Assembly (NCBI RefSeq): GCF_029894125.1
Contig: NZ_JARXYZ010000030.1
Span: 27,117 to 91,116 of the forward strand
Origin: Kitasatospora sp. MAA19
GTDB lineage: Bacteria; Actinomycetota; Actinomycetes; Streptomycetales; Streptomycetaceae
Direction: 5' to 3'
Length of the DNA: 64,000 nucleotides
The notes under the pieces are model-generated. The model saw nothing but the letters and a program-made list of their open reading frames with translations, made no database searches and was not told the DNA's origin. Positions 16,404-24,395 of the stretch are shown in pieces. A program made the translations under genes and the position numbers. Within the stretch, counting starts at the first letter, position 1, and each line of letters opens with the position of its first letter.

Positions 16404-17734
16404 CAGAAGAACGTCCTGACCAGCCCGGTGACCTTCGGCTCGGCCGCGTCGGCGGAGTCCAGCACCGGGATCGCCGTCCACTTGTCGAAGGCCGTGCACG
16501 GGTGCGAGACGCCGACCCGCACCACCGCGCCGACCGGGGCGAGGTCGCCCGCGTCGCGCAGGAAGGCGTGCTGGTCGTTGAGCGCGGTGATCCGGGCCGC
16601 CGTCCCGGTCAACTCCGCGCCACCGCGCACGCGTTGCGGCTCGGGCAGGCCCTCGTCGAAGGGCAGGTCGCGCTTGCCGGCGTCCAGCAGCGCCAGCTGC
16701 GGCTCGGGCCGGGACACCACCCGCGCCCAGCCGTGCAGCGCACTGCGGAACGGCGCGTCGCCAGCGCCCCGGACCAGCGGGGAGATGCCCCGGTAGAAGC
16801 CGTCGTCGTGGGCGATGTACGCGCCCGAGCGCAGGACCACGAACGCCTCCGGCAGTCCTGTCAGTTCCTCGACGACCAGGTCGAAGTAGGCGCTGCCGCC
16901 GGCCGTCACCACCGGCTGGGCGTCGCCCGGGTAGGCGCGGGCGAGCCGGCCGTGCAGTTCGGCGAGCGTCCTCAGGTAGCCGCGGACGGTGTCCAGCCCG
17001 CCGACGGACGCGTCGTGGGCGAGTGCGCCCTCGTACCCGCCGACGCCCGCGAGGCGCAGGGTGGGGGCGCGCAGGACGGCGGCGGCGACCTCGACGGCCG
17101 CGTCCACCCCGCGGGCACCGGTCCGCCCGCCGGGGCCGCCGAGTTCGATCAGGACCTCGACCGGTCGCTCGGCCCCGGCGGCGCGCAGCGCCTCGTCCAT
17201 CAGCCGGACGCTCTCGGTGGAGTCCACCCAGGAGACGAAGGCGAAGGCCGGGTCGGCGGCCAGCTCGGCGGCGAGCCAGGCCAGTCCGGCCGGGTCGAGC
17301 AGGGTGTTGGCGAGCAGGATCCGCTCGACCCCGAAGGCCCGGGCGACCCGCACCTGCGGCAGGTTGGCGAGGGTGATGCCGTGGCTGCCGGCGACGAGCT
17401 GCGCCTGCCACAGGGCGGGCGCCATGGTGGTCTTGCCGTGCGGCACGAGCGCGACCCCGGCCTTGGCGCACCAGTCGGCCATGGTGCGGATGTTGTGGTC
17501 GAGCGCGGCGCCGTCCAGGGTGAGCAGCGGGGTGCTCAGCCCGGCGAGGGTGGGCCCGGTGGCCAGCCAGTCCCGGACCGAGCGCCCCTGCGTGGCGCCG
17601 TCCGGGCGCCCCACCGAGGAGGCGTCCGGCGGGACGGCCTTGAACCGCCAGTCGAGCGTCTCGTCGGCGAGGCCCGCCACCGCGCCGCCGTCGATGCCCG
17701 GCCCGGTGCCGATGCTTGCGAAGGTCTGCTCCAC
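16403..17734 (-). CDS. D-serine-dehydratase / D-threonine-aldolase-fold PLP enzyme (possible D-glucosaminate dehydratase)
   Basis: A 443-residue fold-type III PLP enzyme. The N-terminal barrel has the PLP Lys in ALVPHGKTTMAPA (K101) and the C-terminal domain the metal-binding pair in VGVSHPCTAF (H411, C413), as in Zn-dependent D-serine dehydratase. Such enzymes deaminate or cleave D-beta-hydroxy-amino acids; known D-glucosaminate dehydratase is of the same group and yields KDG plus ammonia. The GTG at 17734 has GGAGG six bases upstream, which decides the start against upstream ATG codons. It is the first gene of the operon with the deacylase and KDPG aldolase, directly behind the dyad at 17760-17787. 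Confidence 0.83.
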   Translation of the reverse strand: MEQTFASIGTGPGIDGGAVAGLADETLDWRFKAVPPDASSVGRPDGATQGRSVRDWLATGPTLAGLSTPLLTLDGAALDHNIRTMADWCAKAGVALVPHGKTTMAPALWQAQLVAGSHGITLANLPQVRVARAFGVERILLANTLLDPAGLAWLAAELAADPAFAFVSWVDSTESVRLMDEALRAAGAERPVEVLIELGGPGGRTGARGVDAAVEVAAAVLRAPTLRLAGVGGYEGALAHDASVGGLDTVRGYLRTLAELHGRLARAYPGDAQPVVTAGGSAYFDLVVEELTGLPEAFVVLRSGAYIAHDDGFYRGISPLVRGAGDAPFRSALHGWARVVSRPEPQLALLDAGKRDLPFDEGLPEPQRVRGGAELTGTAARITALNDQHAFLRDAGDLAPVGAVVRVGVSHPCTAFDKWTAIPVLDSADAAEPKVTGLVRTFF

Positions 17735-17759
17735 CGTCTTCCTCCATCTGCCATATTGC

Positions 17760-17787
17760 AACATGTGCAATGAGGGTTGCACATGTT
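17760..17787. promoter_or_regulatory. Candidate IclR operator between divergent catabolic operons
   Basis: AACATGTGCAA (17760-17770), spacer TGAGGG, and TTGCACATGTT (17777-17787) are perfect 11-bp arms. The dyad lies 26 bp before the PLP-enzyme GTG and 73 bp before the kinase ATG, so one bound regulator could repress both arms. The IclR gene is two genes away. Confidence 0.6.
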
Positions 17788-17859
17788 GGCATCACGGTTC
17801 TAGCATCGGCGCCGGATCACGGTCAACGGAACGGCCGCCGCAGACGAGGAGCCCAGCAG

Positions 17860-18963
17860 ATGCCGCGACAGGACACCCCGGGCCCGACCCGACCCGGTCC
17901 TTCCCCGATGGCCGTGTGCGTGGGCGAGTCCATGGCGGTGCTGCTGCCGGACCGGCCGGGCCCGCTGGAGGCGGTGGAGAACTTCCGGCTGTCGGTCGGC
18001 GGTGCGGAGTCCAACGTGGCCGTCGCGCTGGCCGCACTCGGCGTGCCGACCGCCTGGATCAGCCGGGTCGGCGACGACGGCTTCGGCCGCCGGCTGCTCG
18101 ACGAGGTCGCCGCCCGCGGTGTGGACGTCTCGGCGGTCGCCGTCGACCCGCACCGCCCCACCGGCCTCTACCTCAAGGAGGTCGGCGGCGCCACCGGCCA
18201 CCGCCACGACCTCGGCCCCGGCCGGAGCCGGCTGCACTACCACCGGCGCGGCTCCGCGGCCGCCGCGCTCTCCCCCGCCCTGCTGGCCGACCCGGCCGCC
18301 GCCCGGCTGCTGGCCGACGCCCGCCTCCTGCACCTGTCCGGCATCACCGCCGCGCTCTCCGACGACTGCCTGGCCCTGCTGCGCGCCCTGCTCGCCGAGC
18401 GCCGCCCGGGGCGGATCGTCAGCTTCGACCTCAACTGGCGCCCCGCGCTCTGGCACGACCGCGACCCGGCCGTCCTGCCGCCACTGCTGGACGCCGCCGA
18501 CCTGCTGCTGCTCGGCGCCGACGAGGCCGAGGCCGCCTTCGGCACCGGGGACCCGGCCGCGCTGCGCCGCCGCTTCCCCAGCCCCGCCACCGTGGTGGTC
18601 AAGGACGCCGCCCGGCTGGTCACCGCCCTGGAGCGGGACGGCACGGCGGTGGCCGAGCCCGCCCTGGCCGTCGACGTGGTCGAGGCCACCGGCGCGGGCG
18701 ACGCCTTCGCCGCCGGGTACCTGGCCGGCACCGTCCACGGCCTGGACCAGCGCCGCCGGCTGCGGCTCGGCCACCTGAGCGCCGCCTGCGCGCTGACCGC
18801 CCACGGCGACCAGGCCGAGCTGCCGTCCGCCGCCGTGGTGGCCGCGCTGCTCGACGCCTCTCCCGCCGACTGGGCCGCCACCCGGGTCTCGGCGACGGGC
18901 ATCACCGGCCCGGCCGTCCCCGCGGAGCGGTCCCACGACGCCCTGCGGGCCCGGGCACAATGA
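17860..18963 (+). CDS. kdgK: PfkB-family sugar kinase, probable 2-dehydro-3-deoxygluconokinase
   Basis: A 367-residue ribokinase-fold enzyme. It has the substrate-binding NxGGAxxNVA-like block (LSVGGAESNVAVALAALG), the FDLNWRPALW block typical of KDG kinases, and the PfkB signature with catalytic Asp in ATGAGDAFAAGY (D281). It should phosphorylate 2-keto-3-deoxygluconate to KDPG, the substrate of the aldolase at 14086. The ATG at 17860 follows GAGGAG. The C-terminus has about 25 extra residues without known role. IclR and RidA genes follow on the same strand. Confidence 0.85.
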   Translation: MPRQDTPGPTRPGPSPMAVCVGESMAVLLPDRPGPLEAVENFRLSVGGAESNVAVALAALGVPTAWISRVGDDGFGRRLLDEVAARGVDVSAVAVDPHRPTGLYLKEVGGATGHRHDLGPGRSRLHYHRRGSAAAALSPALLADPAAARLLADARLLHLSGITAALSDDCLALLRALLAERRPGRIVSFDLNWRPALWHDRDPAVLPPLLDAADLLLLGADEAEAAFGTGDPAALRRRFPSPATVVVKDAARLVTALERDGTAVAEPALAVDVVEATGAGDAFAAGYLAGTVHGLDQRRRLRLGHLSAACALTAHGDQAELPSAAVVAALLDASPADWAATRVSATGITGPAVPAERSHDALRARAQ

Positions 18964-19000
18964 GCACGAACCCGAGCCCGAACGACCCCGGCGGAGCACG

Positions 19001-19750
19001 ATGAGCCAGACCGTCACCCGCGCCCTGCGCATCCTCGCCGAGCTCGGCGAGGGCGAGCGCTCCCTCGACCAGCTGGCCGAGGTGCTCGGCGTCCACAAGA
19101 CGACCGTGCTCCGACTGCTCCAGAGCCTGGAGGAGGAACGGTTCGTCTACCGCGACGCCGCCTACCGCTACCACCTGGGCGCCGGCCTGTTCGCCCTGTC
19201 CGGCCTCGCCCTGGAGCAGCGCGGCGTGCGCCGGATCGCCGCCCCGCACCTGGCCGAGCTGAACGCCGCCACCGGCCAGACCGTGCACCTGGCCGCGTAC
19301 GAGGGCGGCGAGGTCGTCTACATCGACAAGTTCGACTCCCGGCACCCGGTCAGGATGTACTCCCGGATCGGCCTGCGCGCCGCCCTGCACAGCGCCGCCG
19401 TCTCCAAGGTGCTGCTCGCCGACCTGCCGCTGCCCGAACGCCGCCGGGTGGTGGCCGGGATCGACTTCACCCCGCACACCCCGCGCACCCTCAGTACGCC
19501 CGAGGCGCTGCTCGCCGAGTTGGAGAAGGTCGCCGTCCAGGGCTGGGCGCAGGACCACGCCGAGCACGAGGCGTTCATCAACTGCGTGGCCGCGCCGATC
19601 CGGGACAGCAGCGGCCGGGTGGTCGCCGCCGCGTCCATCTCCGTCCCGGACGTCGTCCTCCCCTACGAGCAGGTGCTGGACCTCCTCCCGCAGCTGCTCG
19701 CCACCACCCGCGGCATCTCCGCCGACTGCGGTTGCCCGGAGCAGAATTGA
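19001..19750 (+). CDS. IclR-family transcriptional regulator
   Basis: A 249-residue regulator. The N-terminal winged helix covers about residues 1-65 (LDQLAEVLGVHKTTVLRLLQ) and the C-terminal IclR effector domain about 75-245 (TVHLAAYEGGEVVYIDKF, then LHSAAVSKVLLA). Family members bind small metabolites, often intermediates of sugar-acid or aromatic catabolism. The gene follows the kinase after 37 bp and precedes ridA by 26 bp, so the three form one operon. The likely operator is the dyad at 17760-17787. KDG or KDPG is a reasonable guess for the effector. Confidence 0.92.
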   Translation: MSQTVTRALRILAELGEGERSLDQLAEVLGVHKTTVLRLLQSLEEERFVYRDAAYRYHLGAGLFALSGLALEQRGVRRIAAPHLAELNAATGQTVHLAAYEGGEVVYIDKFDSRHPVRMYSRIGLRAALHSAAVSKVLLADLPLPERRRVVAGIDFTPHTPRTLSTPEALLAELEKVAVQGWAQDHAEHEAFINCVAAPIRDSSGRVVAAASISVPDVVLPYEQVLDLLPQLLATTRGISADCGCPEQN

Positions 19751-19776
19751 TCCACCGCCAGAACGTAAGGAAGCTC

Positions 19777-20184
19777 ATGAGCGACAAGACCGAGATCCGC
19801 ACCGACGGCGCTCCCGCCCCCGCCTGGATGTTCTCCCAGGGCGTCCGCAAGGGCCCGATCCTGCAGGTCTCCGGCCAGGGCCCGCAGGACCCGGCGACCG
19901 GCGAGTACCTCCACCACGGCGACGTGAAGGCGCAGACCCGGCGCACGCTGGAGAACGTCAAGGCGATCGTCGAGGCCGGCGGCGCCACCATCGAGGACGT
20001 GGTGATGTTCCGCGTCTACCTCACCAAGCGGGCCGACTTCCCGCTGATGAACGAGGTGTACGCCGAGTTCATCGAGGAGAACGTCAAACCCGGCGGTGTG
20101 AAGCCCTGCCGCACCACGATCTTCGTCGAGCTGCCGCAGGAGCCGATGCTGGTCGAGATCGACGCCCAGGCCGTCGTCGCCTGA
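19777..20184 (+). CDS. ridA: RidA-family enamine/imine deaminase
   Basis: A 135-residue YjgF/RidA protein. RidA proteins hydrolyse reactive enamine/imine intermediates released by PLP dehydratases. The family features visible are VSGQGPQDPATGEYLHHGD, a QTRRTLENVKAIVEAGG helix and the Arg in PCRTTIFVELP that binds the substrate carboxylate. The ATG at 19777 follows GTAAGGAAG. Its place in the operon with IclR and kinase, opposite a PLP dehydratase-like gene, fits a role in clearing that enzyme's by-products. Confidence 0.9.
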   Translation: MSDKTEIRTDGAPAPAWMFSQGVRKGPILQVSGQGPQDPATGEYLHHGDVKAQTRRTLENVKAIVEAGGATIEDVVMFRVYLTKRADFPLMNEVYAEFIEENVKPGGVKPCRTTIFVELPQEPMLVEIDAQAVVA

Positions 20185-20238
20185 GCCCCGCGACCGACGG
20201 GCAGTCGCACGAGCCCCGCGACCGACGAACGGTCGCAC
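20183..20238 (+). repeat. Two tandem 28-bp units starting in the ridA stop codon
   Basis: Units at 20183-20210 and 20211-20238 both begin GAGCCCCGCGACCGACG and end GTCGCAC, differing at four positions; a third, degenerate start follows at 20239. Each unit has a small dyad such as GCGACC / GGTCGC, so the transcript tail can form serial hairpins. Confidence 0.75.
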
Positions 20239-20281
20239 GAGTCCCACGGCCGGCAAGGCGCCTGAACCGCATGACCGACGC

Positions 20282-20316
20282 AAGGGCCCGGACGCACCCC
20301 CGACGTCCGGGCCCTT
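20282..20316. terminator. Bidirectional terminator between ridA and the DHA1 exporter gene
   Basis: AAGGGCCCGGAC (20282-20293) and GTCCGGGCCCTT (20305-20316) form a perfect 12-bp stem with an 11-nt loop between convergent genes. Confidence 0.85.
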
Positions 20317-20331
20317 CGCCGTGCCCCGCGC

Positions 20332-21549
20332 TCACCGCCCCACGGGCACGCCCTGCTCGACCGCCGCGCCCGAGTGCGCCACGATCCGCCCCTCGCCCGC
20401 CGCGCCGCCGCGCCGGTCCAGCGCCGCGGAGAACACCGTCACGCCGAGGGCGACGACGGTCAGCAGCCCGCCCACCCAGTTCGGCGCGGCGTAGCCGAGG
20501 CCGGCCGAGATGACCAGCCCGCCGAGCCAGGCGGCCAGCGCGTTGCCCAGGTTGAACGCGGCGATGTTGGCGGCCGAGGCCAGCGTCGGTGCACCGGCCG
20601 CCTGGTCCATGACCCGCTTCTGCAGCGGCGCGACGGTCGCGAAGCCGAACAGCCCGATCAGCGGGATGGTGACGATCGCGGCCACCTTGCTGTGCGCGGC
20701 GAAGGTGAAGGCGAACAGCAGCGCCGCGAGCACCGCGAGGATCACGGTGAGGCTGCGCATCAGCGCGCGGTCGGCGAACCAACCGCCCAACAGGTTGCCG
20801 ACGAACAGTCCGACGCCGAACAGGAAGAGCAGCCAGGTGACGCTGCTCGGGGCGAAGCCGGCCAGTTCGGTCATCATCGGCGTGATGTAGGTGAACATCG
20901 CGAAGATGCCGCCCCAGCCGAGCACGGTCATGGCGAGCGCCGACCAGAGCCGCAGGGTCCGGAAGGCGGCCAGCTCGGCGCCGAGCCGGGCGGCCTCGGC
21001 CCGTGGCTGGACGGGCACCAGCGCCGCGATCCCGGCGAGGCCGACCAGGCCGAGCCCGGCGACGACGTAGAAGGTGGAGCGCCAGCCGAAGTGCTGGCCG
21101 AGCAGCGTGCCCATCGGGACGCCGAGCACGTTGGCGGCGGTGAGGCCGGTGAACATCAGGGCGATCGCGCCGGCCCGCTTGTGCGGGGCGACCAGGTCGG
21201 CGGCGACCACCGAGCCGATGCCGAAGAACGCGCCGTGCGCGAAGGCGCTGACGATCCGCCCGACCATCAGCAGCCCGAAGGCGGGCGCGACGGCCGCGAT
21301 CAGGTTGCCCACCACGAACAGGCCCATCAACGTCAGCAGCATGCCCTTGCGGGGTGCCCGGGTGCCGAGGATGGTGAGCAGCGGTCCGCCGATCACGACG
21401 CCGAGCGCGTAGCCCGAGATGAGCAGGCCGGCGGTGGGGATGGAGACCGAGAAGTCGCCGGCGACCTCGGGCAGCAGGCCCATGATCACGAACTCGGTGG
21501 TGCCGATGCCGAAGGCGCTGATCGCCAGTGCCAGGAGCGCGAGGGGCAT
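20332..21549 (-). CDS. DHA1-family MFS transporter
   Basis: A 405-residue protein with 12 hydrophobic segments. The first reads LALAISAFGIGTTEFVIMGL, characteristic of the AraJ/YdhP-type branch of the drug:H+ antiporter-1 family, and the motif-A-like loop GTRAPRKGMLL follows helix 2. It probably exports a small molecule; the substrate cannot be told. The ATG at 21549 directly precedes the first helix. The leader contains AGATATCT (21569-21576) and GCTTGCAAGC (21622-21631), short palindromes that may be regulator sites. Confidence 0.88.
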   Translation of the reverse strand: MPLALLALAISAFGIGTTEFVIMGLLPEVAGDFSVSIPTAGLLISGYALGVVIGGPLLTILGTRAPRKGMLLTLMGLFVVGNLIAAVAPAFGLLMVGRIVSAFAHGAFFGIGSVVAADLVAPHKRAGAIALMFTGLTAANVLGVPMGTLLGQHFGWRSTFYVVAGLGLVGLAGIAALVPVQPRAEAARLGAELAAFRTLRLWSALAMTVLGWGGIFAMFTYITPMMTELAGFAPSSVTWLLFLFGVGLFVGNLLGGWFADRALMRSLTVILAVLAALLFAFTFAAHSKVAAIVTIPLIGLFGFATVAPLQKRVMDQAAGAPTLASAANIAAFNLGNALAAWLGGLVISAGLGYAAPNWVGGLLTVVALGVTVFSAALDRRGGAAGEGRIVAHSGAAVEQGVPVGR

Positions 21550-21702
21550 GAGGGACCGCTTTCCGTAGAGATATCTTTGCGCGTGCAACTACCAGCGTCG
21601 ACAATACGGACGTTCACAGATGCTTGCAAGCGCCGCCTATCTCCAACGACAGCAATCCGACGACGGCCCCGGCATGCCACTTGCCACACCCCTCGGCAGA
21701 CA

Positions 21703-21726
21703 TTAGGTTAGGCTCACCTAACCTAA
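21703..21726 (+). promoter_or_regulatory. DtxR/IdeR-type iron box
   Basis: TTAGGTTAGG (21703-21712) and CCTAACCTAA (21717-21726) flank CTCA, a near-perfect match to the actinobacterial iron box. It ends 11 bp before the ATG of the DUF2470 gene, so the iron-loaded DtxR-family repressor (DmdR in Streptomyces) should block its transcription or translation start. Confidence 0.9.
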
Positions 21727-21737
21727 TGGAGTCCACC

Positions 21738-22457
21738 ATGAGCCTGTCCGCCCGCGACGCCGAGGTGCCCGAGCCCACCACCGCCGAACGGGTCCACAGC
21801 CTGCTCAGCGCGACCTCCTCGCTCACCGTCCGCGCCTGCGGCGAGCACCACGACCTGGAGAGCCCGGTCTCCGTCCACGGCTCCCGACTGCGCCTGCGCG
21901 CCCCACTGGGCACCCCGCTCACCACCGCCGCCGCCGGCGCCACCGAGGGGCTCGCGGTCGTCCTGGACGTCACCGACATCGCCCCCGTCGCCGTCCGCGA
22001 CCGGGTCCGCGCCCGCCTCACACTGGCCGGCCGGCTGCACCTGGCCCACCTCGCCGACGACGGCCTGAGCGTCCACCTGCGCGTGGACGTCGCCCACGCC
22101 GTCCTCGCCACCCCGTACGGCACCGGCGCGCTCACCGCCGACGACCTCGCCCTCGCCACGCCCGACCCGCTGGCCCGCTACGAGGCCGCCATGCTCACCC
22201 ACCTCGCCGACGACCACGCCGACGCCCTCGCCGTCCTCACCCGCCTGCTCGACCCGGACCTGCTCGCCCAGCACCCGGACGTCCGCCCGCTCGCCCTGGA
22301 CCGCCACGGCCTGGTGCTGCGCCTGGACCACCCGCACGGCCACCGCGACGTCCGCCTGGTCTTCCCCGAACCGGCCGCCGACACCGAGGACTTCGGCCAC
22401 CGGATGCACCAGCTGCTGACCGCCGCCCAGCACGGCCTGCCCGCCCACCGGATCTGA
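21738..22457 (+). CDS. DUF2470-domain protein, iron-regulated
   Basis: A 239-residue soluble protein related to the pyridoxamine-oxidase/HugZ heme-handling group; the C-terminal part (about 155-235) matches the DUF2470 pattern (MLTHLADDHADALAVLTRLL, later HRDVRLVFPEPAADTEDFGH). DUF2470 domains occur at the C-terminus of heme oxygenases of the HugZ type. The second ATG at 21738 is chosen over ATG 21726, because it has GGAG at the right spacing and the first lies inside the iron box. The iron box makes a role in heme or siderophore iron use likely. Confidence 0.82.
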   Translation: MSLSARDAEVPEPTTAERVHSLLSATSSLTVRACGEHHDLESPVSVHGSRLRLRAPLGTPLTTAAAGATEGLAVVLDVTDIAPVAVRDRVRARLTLAGRLHLAHLADDGLSVHLRVDVAHAVLATPYGTGALTADDLALATPDPLARYEAAMLTHLADDHADALAVLTRLLDPDLLAQHPDVRPLALDRHGLVLRLDHPHGHRDVRLVFPEPAADTEDFGHRMHQLLTAAQHGLPAHRI

Positions 22458-22490
22458 ACCAGCAGACCGACGGACGATTCCGACGTACCG

Positions 22491-24032
22491 TCACCCCCGC
22501 TCGACGGCGGCCTCCTCCAGGATCACCCGCCCCATCCGCGCGTACCGCTCGGGGCTGCGCCGACGCATGGTGAGCGCCAGCACGATCCCGCCCACGAAGG
22601 CCCCGATCACCAGGTACGGGATCAGCCGGAACAGCAGCGTCCCGGCGGCCGCCCCGGCCGCGGTGTCCTTGTTGAGCACGAGCAGCACCACCACCCCGGC
22701 CATCGCCACCCCGCCCAGCAGCGGTGCCACCAGCGTGCGGAACCAGTGCCTGGTCTCCGGGTGCCTGCCCTGCACGTGGAAGTACCCCACCACGGCGAAG
22801 GAGCAGAGCGTCTGCACGATCAGGATCGCCATCGTGCCGAGCAGCGCGAGCAGCGTGTACAGGTGCGCGTACGGATCCATCCCCGCCATCAGGAACGCCG
22901 CCACCAGCGCGCCCGCGATCCCCGACTGCACCACCGAGGCGACGTACGGCGAGCCGTACCTCGGGTGGGTGCGGCCGAGCGCCGGGAGCAGGAACCCCTC
23001 CCGCCCGATCGCGTACAGGTAGCGGGCCGCACACTGGTGGAAGGCCATCGCGCAGGCGAACGAGCCGGTGACGACCAGCCATTGGAACACCTTCACCGCC
23101 CAGGCCCCGAGGTACGCGCCCAGCGGGTCGAGGAACAGGCTGTTCCCGTCCTTGCCCGGCACCGCGCCGCTCGCCACGTCGATCGCGTGCCGAACCCCGT
23201 TGCCGGACACGATCATCCAGGACACGAACACGTAGAACAGCCCGACCCCGACCACCGAGACCAGGGTCGCCCGCGGCACCACCCGCTTCGGGTCCCGGGA
23301 CTCCTCGCCGTACATCGCGGTCGACTCGAAGCCCACCCAGGAGCAGAACGCGAAGAACAGGCCGAGGCCCGCCGCCGCAGCGCCCGAACCCCCCACCCCC
23401 GTCAGCGCGTTCAGCGGGTTCACCGCCTCGCCGACGATGCCGTCCGGCCCGCCGCCGCCCACCAGCACGGCCAGCGCGACCGCGCCCAGCACCCCGATCT
23501 CCAGCACCAGCGCGACCCCGAGCAGCCCCGCCGTCAGATGCAGGTCGAACCAGGCCATCACCCCGATCACCACCAGCCCGAACAGCGCGTACCAGCCCCA
23601 CCCCAGGTCCACCCCGAGCTGCGAACGGACCAGTCCGCGCAGCGAGTAGGCGAAGAAGCCGATGACCGAGGCCTCGAACACGATGTACGCGAGCACCGCG
23701 AGCAGCCCCGAGGCCATCCCGGCGACCCGGCCGAGCCCGTGCGAGATGTACCCGTAGAACGCCCCGGCCGCGGTGATGTGCCGGGCCATCGCCACGTACC
23801 CGACCGAGAACACCGTGAGCACCACGGTCGCCAGGACGTACGCGGCGGGCGCGCCGACGCCGTTGCCCTGCCCGACGACGATCGGCAGGTTGCCGGTCAT
23901 CGCGGTGATCGGGGCGGCGGTGGCGATCGCCATGAACACCACGCCCACCAGGCCGACCGAGTCCGCCTTCAGCCGGTCGACCCCGCCTCCCCCGGTCTGC
24001 CCGTCGACCGTTTCCCCGCTCCGGACGGCCAT
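22491..24032 (-). CDS. APC-superfamily amino acid permease
   Basis: A 513-residue membrane protein with about 12-14 hydrophobic segments. It has the N-terminal APC pattern (MAIATAAPITAMTGNLPIVV), the segment FFAFCSWVGFESTAMYGEES typical of the family, and a long C-terminal cytoplasmic tail. The substrate is not evident. The ATG at 24032 follows GGAGGAGG at close spacing, which rules out the longer frame. It is convergent with the DUF2470 gene with only 33 bp between the stops, and no clear terminator is visible there. Confidence 0.87.
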   Translation of the reverse strand: MAVRSGETVDGQTGGGGVDRLKADSVGLVGVVFMAIATAAPITAMTGNLPIVVGQGNGVGAPAAYVLATVVLTVFSVGYVAMARHITAAGAFYGYISHGLGRVAGMASGLLAVLAYIVFEASVIGFFAYSLRGLVRSQLGVDLGWGWYALFGLVVIGVMAWFDLHLTAGLLGVALVLEIGVLGAVALAVLVGGGGPDGIVGEAVNPLNALTGVGGSGAAAAGLGLFFAFCSWVGFESTAMYGEESRDPKRVVPRATLVSVVGVGLFYVFVSWMIVSGNGVRHAIDVASGAVPGKDGNSLFLDPLGAYLGAWAVKVFQWLVVTGSFACAMAFHQCAARYLYAIGREGFLLPALGRTHPRYGSPYVASVVQSGIAGALVAAFLMAGMDPYAHLYTLLALLGTMAILIVQTLCSFAVVGYFHVQGRHPETRHWFRTLVAPLLGGVAMAGVVVLLVLNKDTAAGAAAGTLLFRLIPYLVIGAFVGGIVLALTMRRRSPERYARMGRVILEEAAVERG

Positions 24033-24230
24033 CCGTCCTCCTCCGCGCGCCATGGCTCCACCGCCCGCCGAACCGCCGGGCGCCGACTGCCCGACAGCAT
24101 CGGGCGCGGCGAGAGCCCTCGCAAGAACAGATCGTCGGACCGGTCGCGGGCAGGTTGACGCCCTGTTCGGTTCCACTCACCCGCGCTCGAACGAGCCTGC
24201 CCGGAAAGGGCATCAGCCGAAAAAGGCGCT

Positions 24231-24274
24231 GGCCGGCCCGGCACACGAGAGAGGTATCGTGTGCCGGGCCGGCC
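24231..24274 (-). terminator. Intrinsic terminator of the M23 peptidase gene
   Basis: GGCCGGCCCGGCACACGA (24231-24248) and its exact complement (24257-24274) make an 18-bp stem with an 8-nt loop; on the minus strand it is followed within 6 nt by a T5 run. It lies 122 bp past the stop of the M23 gene. The rest of 24033-24395 shows no gene. Confidence 0.85.
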
Positions 24275-24395
24275 TGGGCGTGTCCCGCGCCCATGTCCGC
24301 TGCCGCGGCGATCACCCGGTCGAGCGGTCACCCGACATGACCATCCCGGGAGGTCGTTCCGCCCGTAGCAGCGGTGGCTTCTCAAGCGGTACGGG

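Noticed and set aside
24033..24395. Possible tRNA or small RNA gene in the gap before the M23 gene
   Set aside because: No cloverleaf or CCA-type end is visible; the only clear element is the M23 terminator hairpin at 24231-24274.
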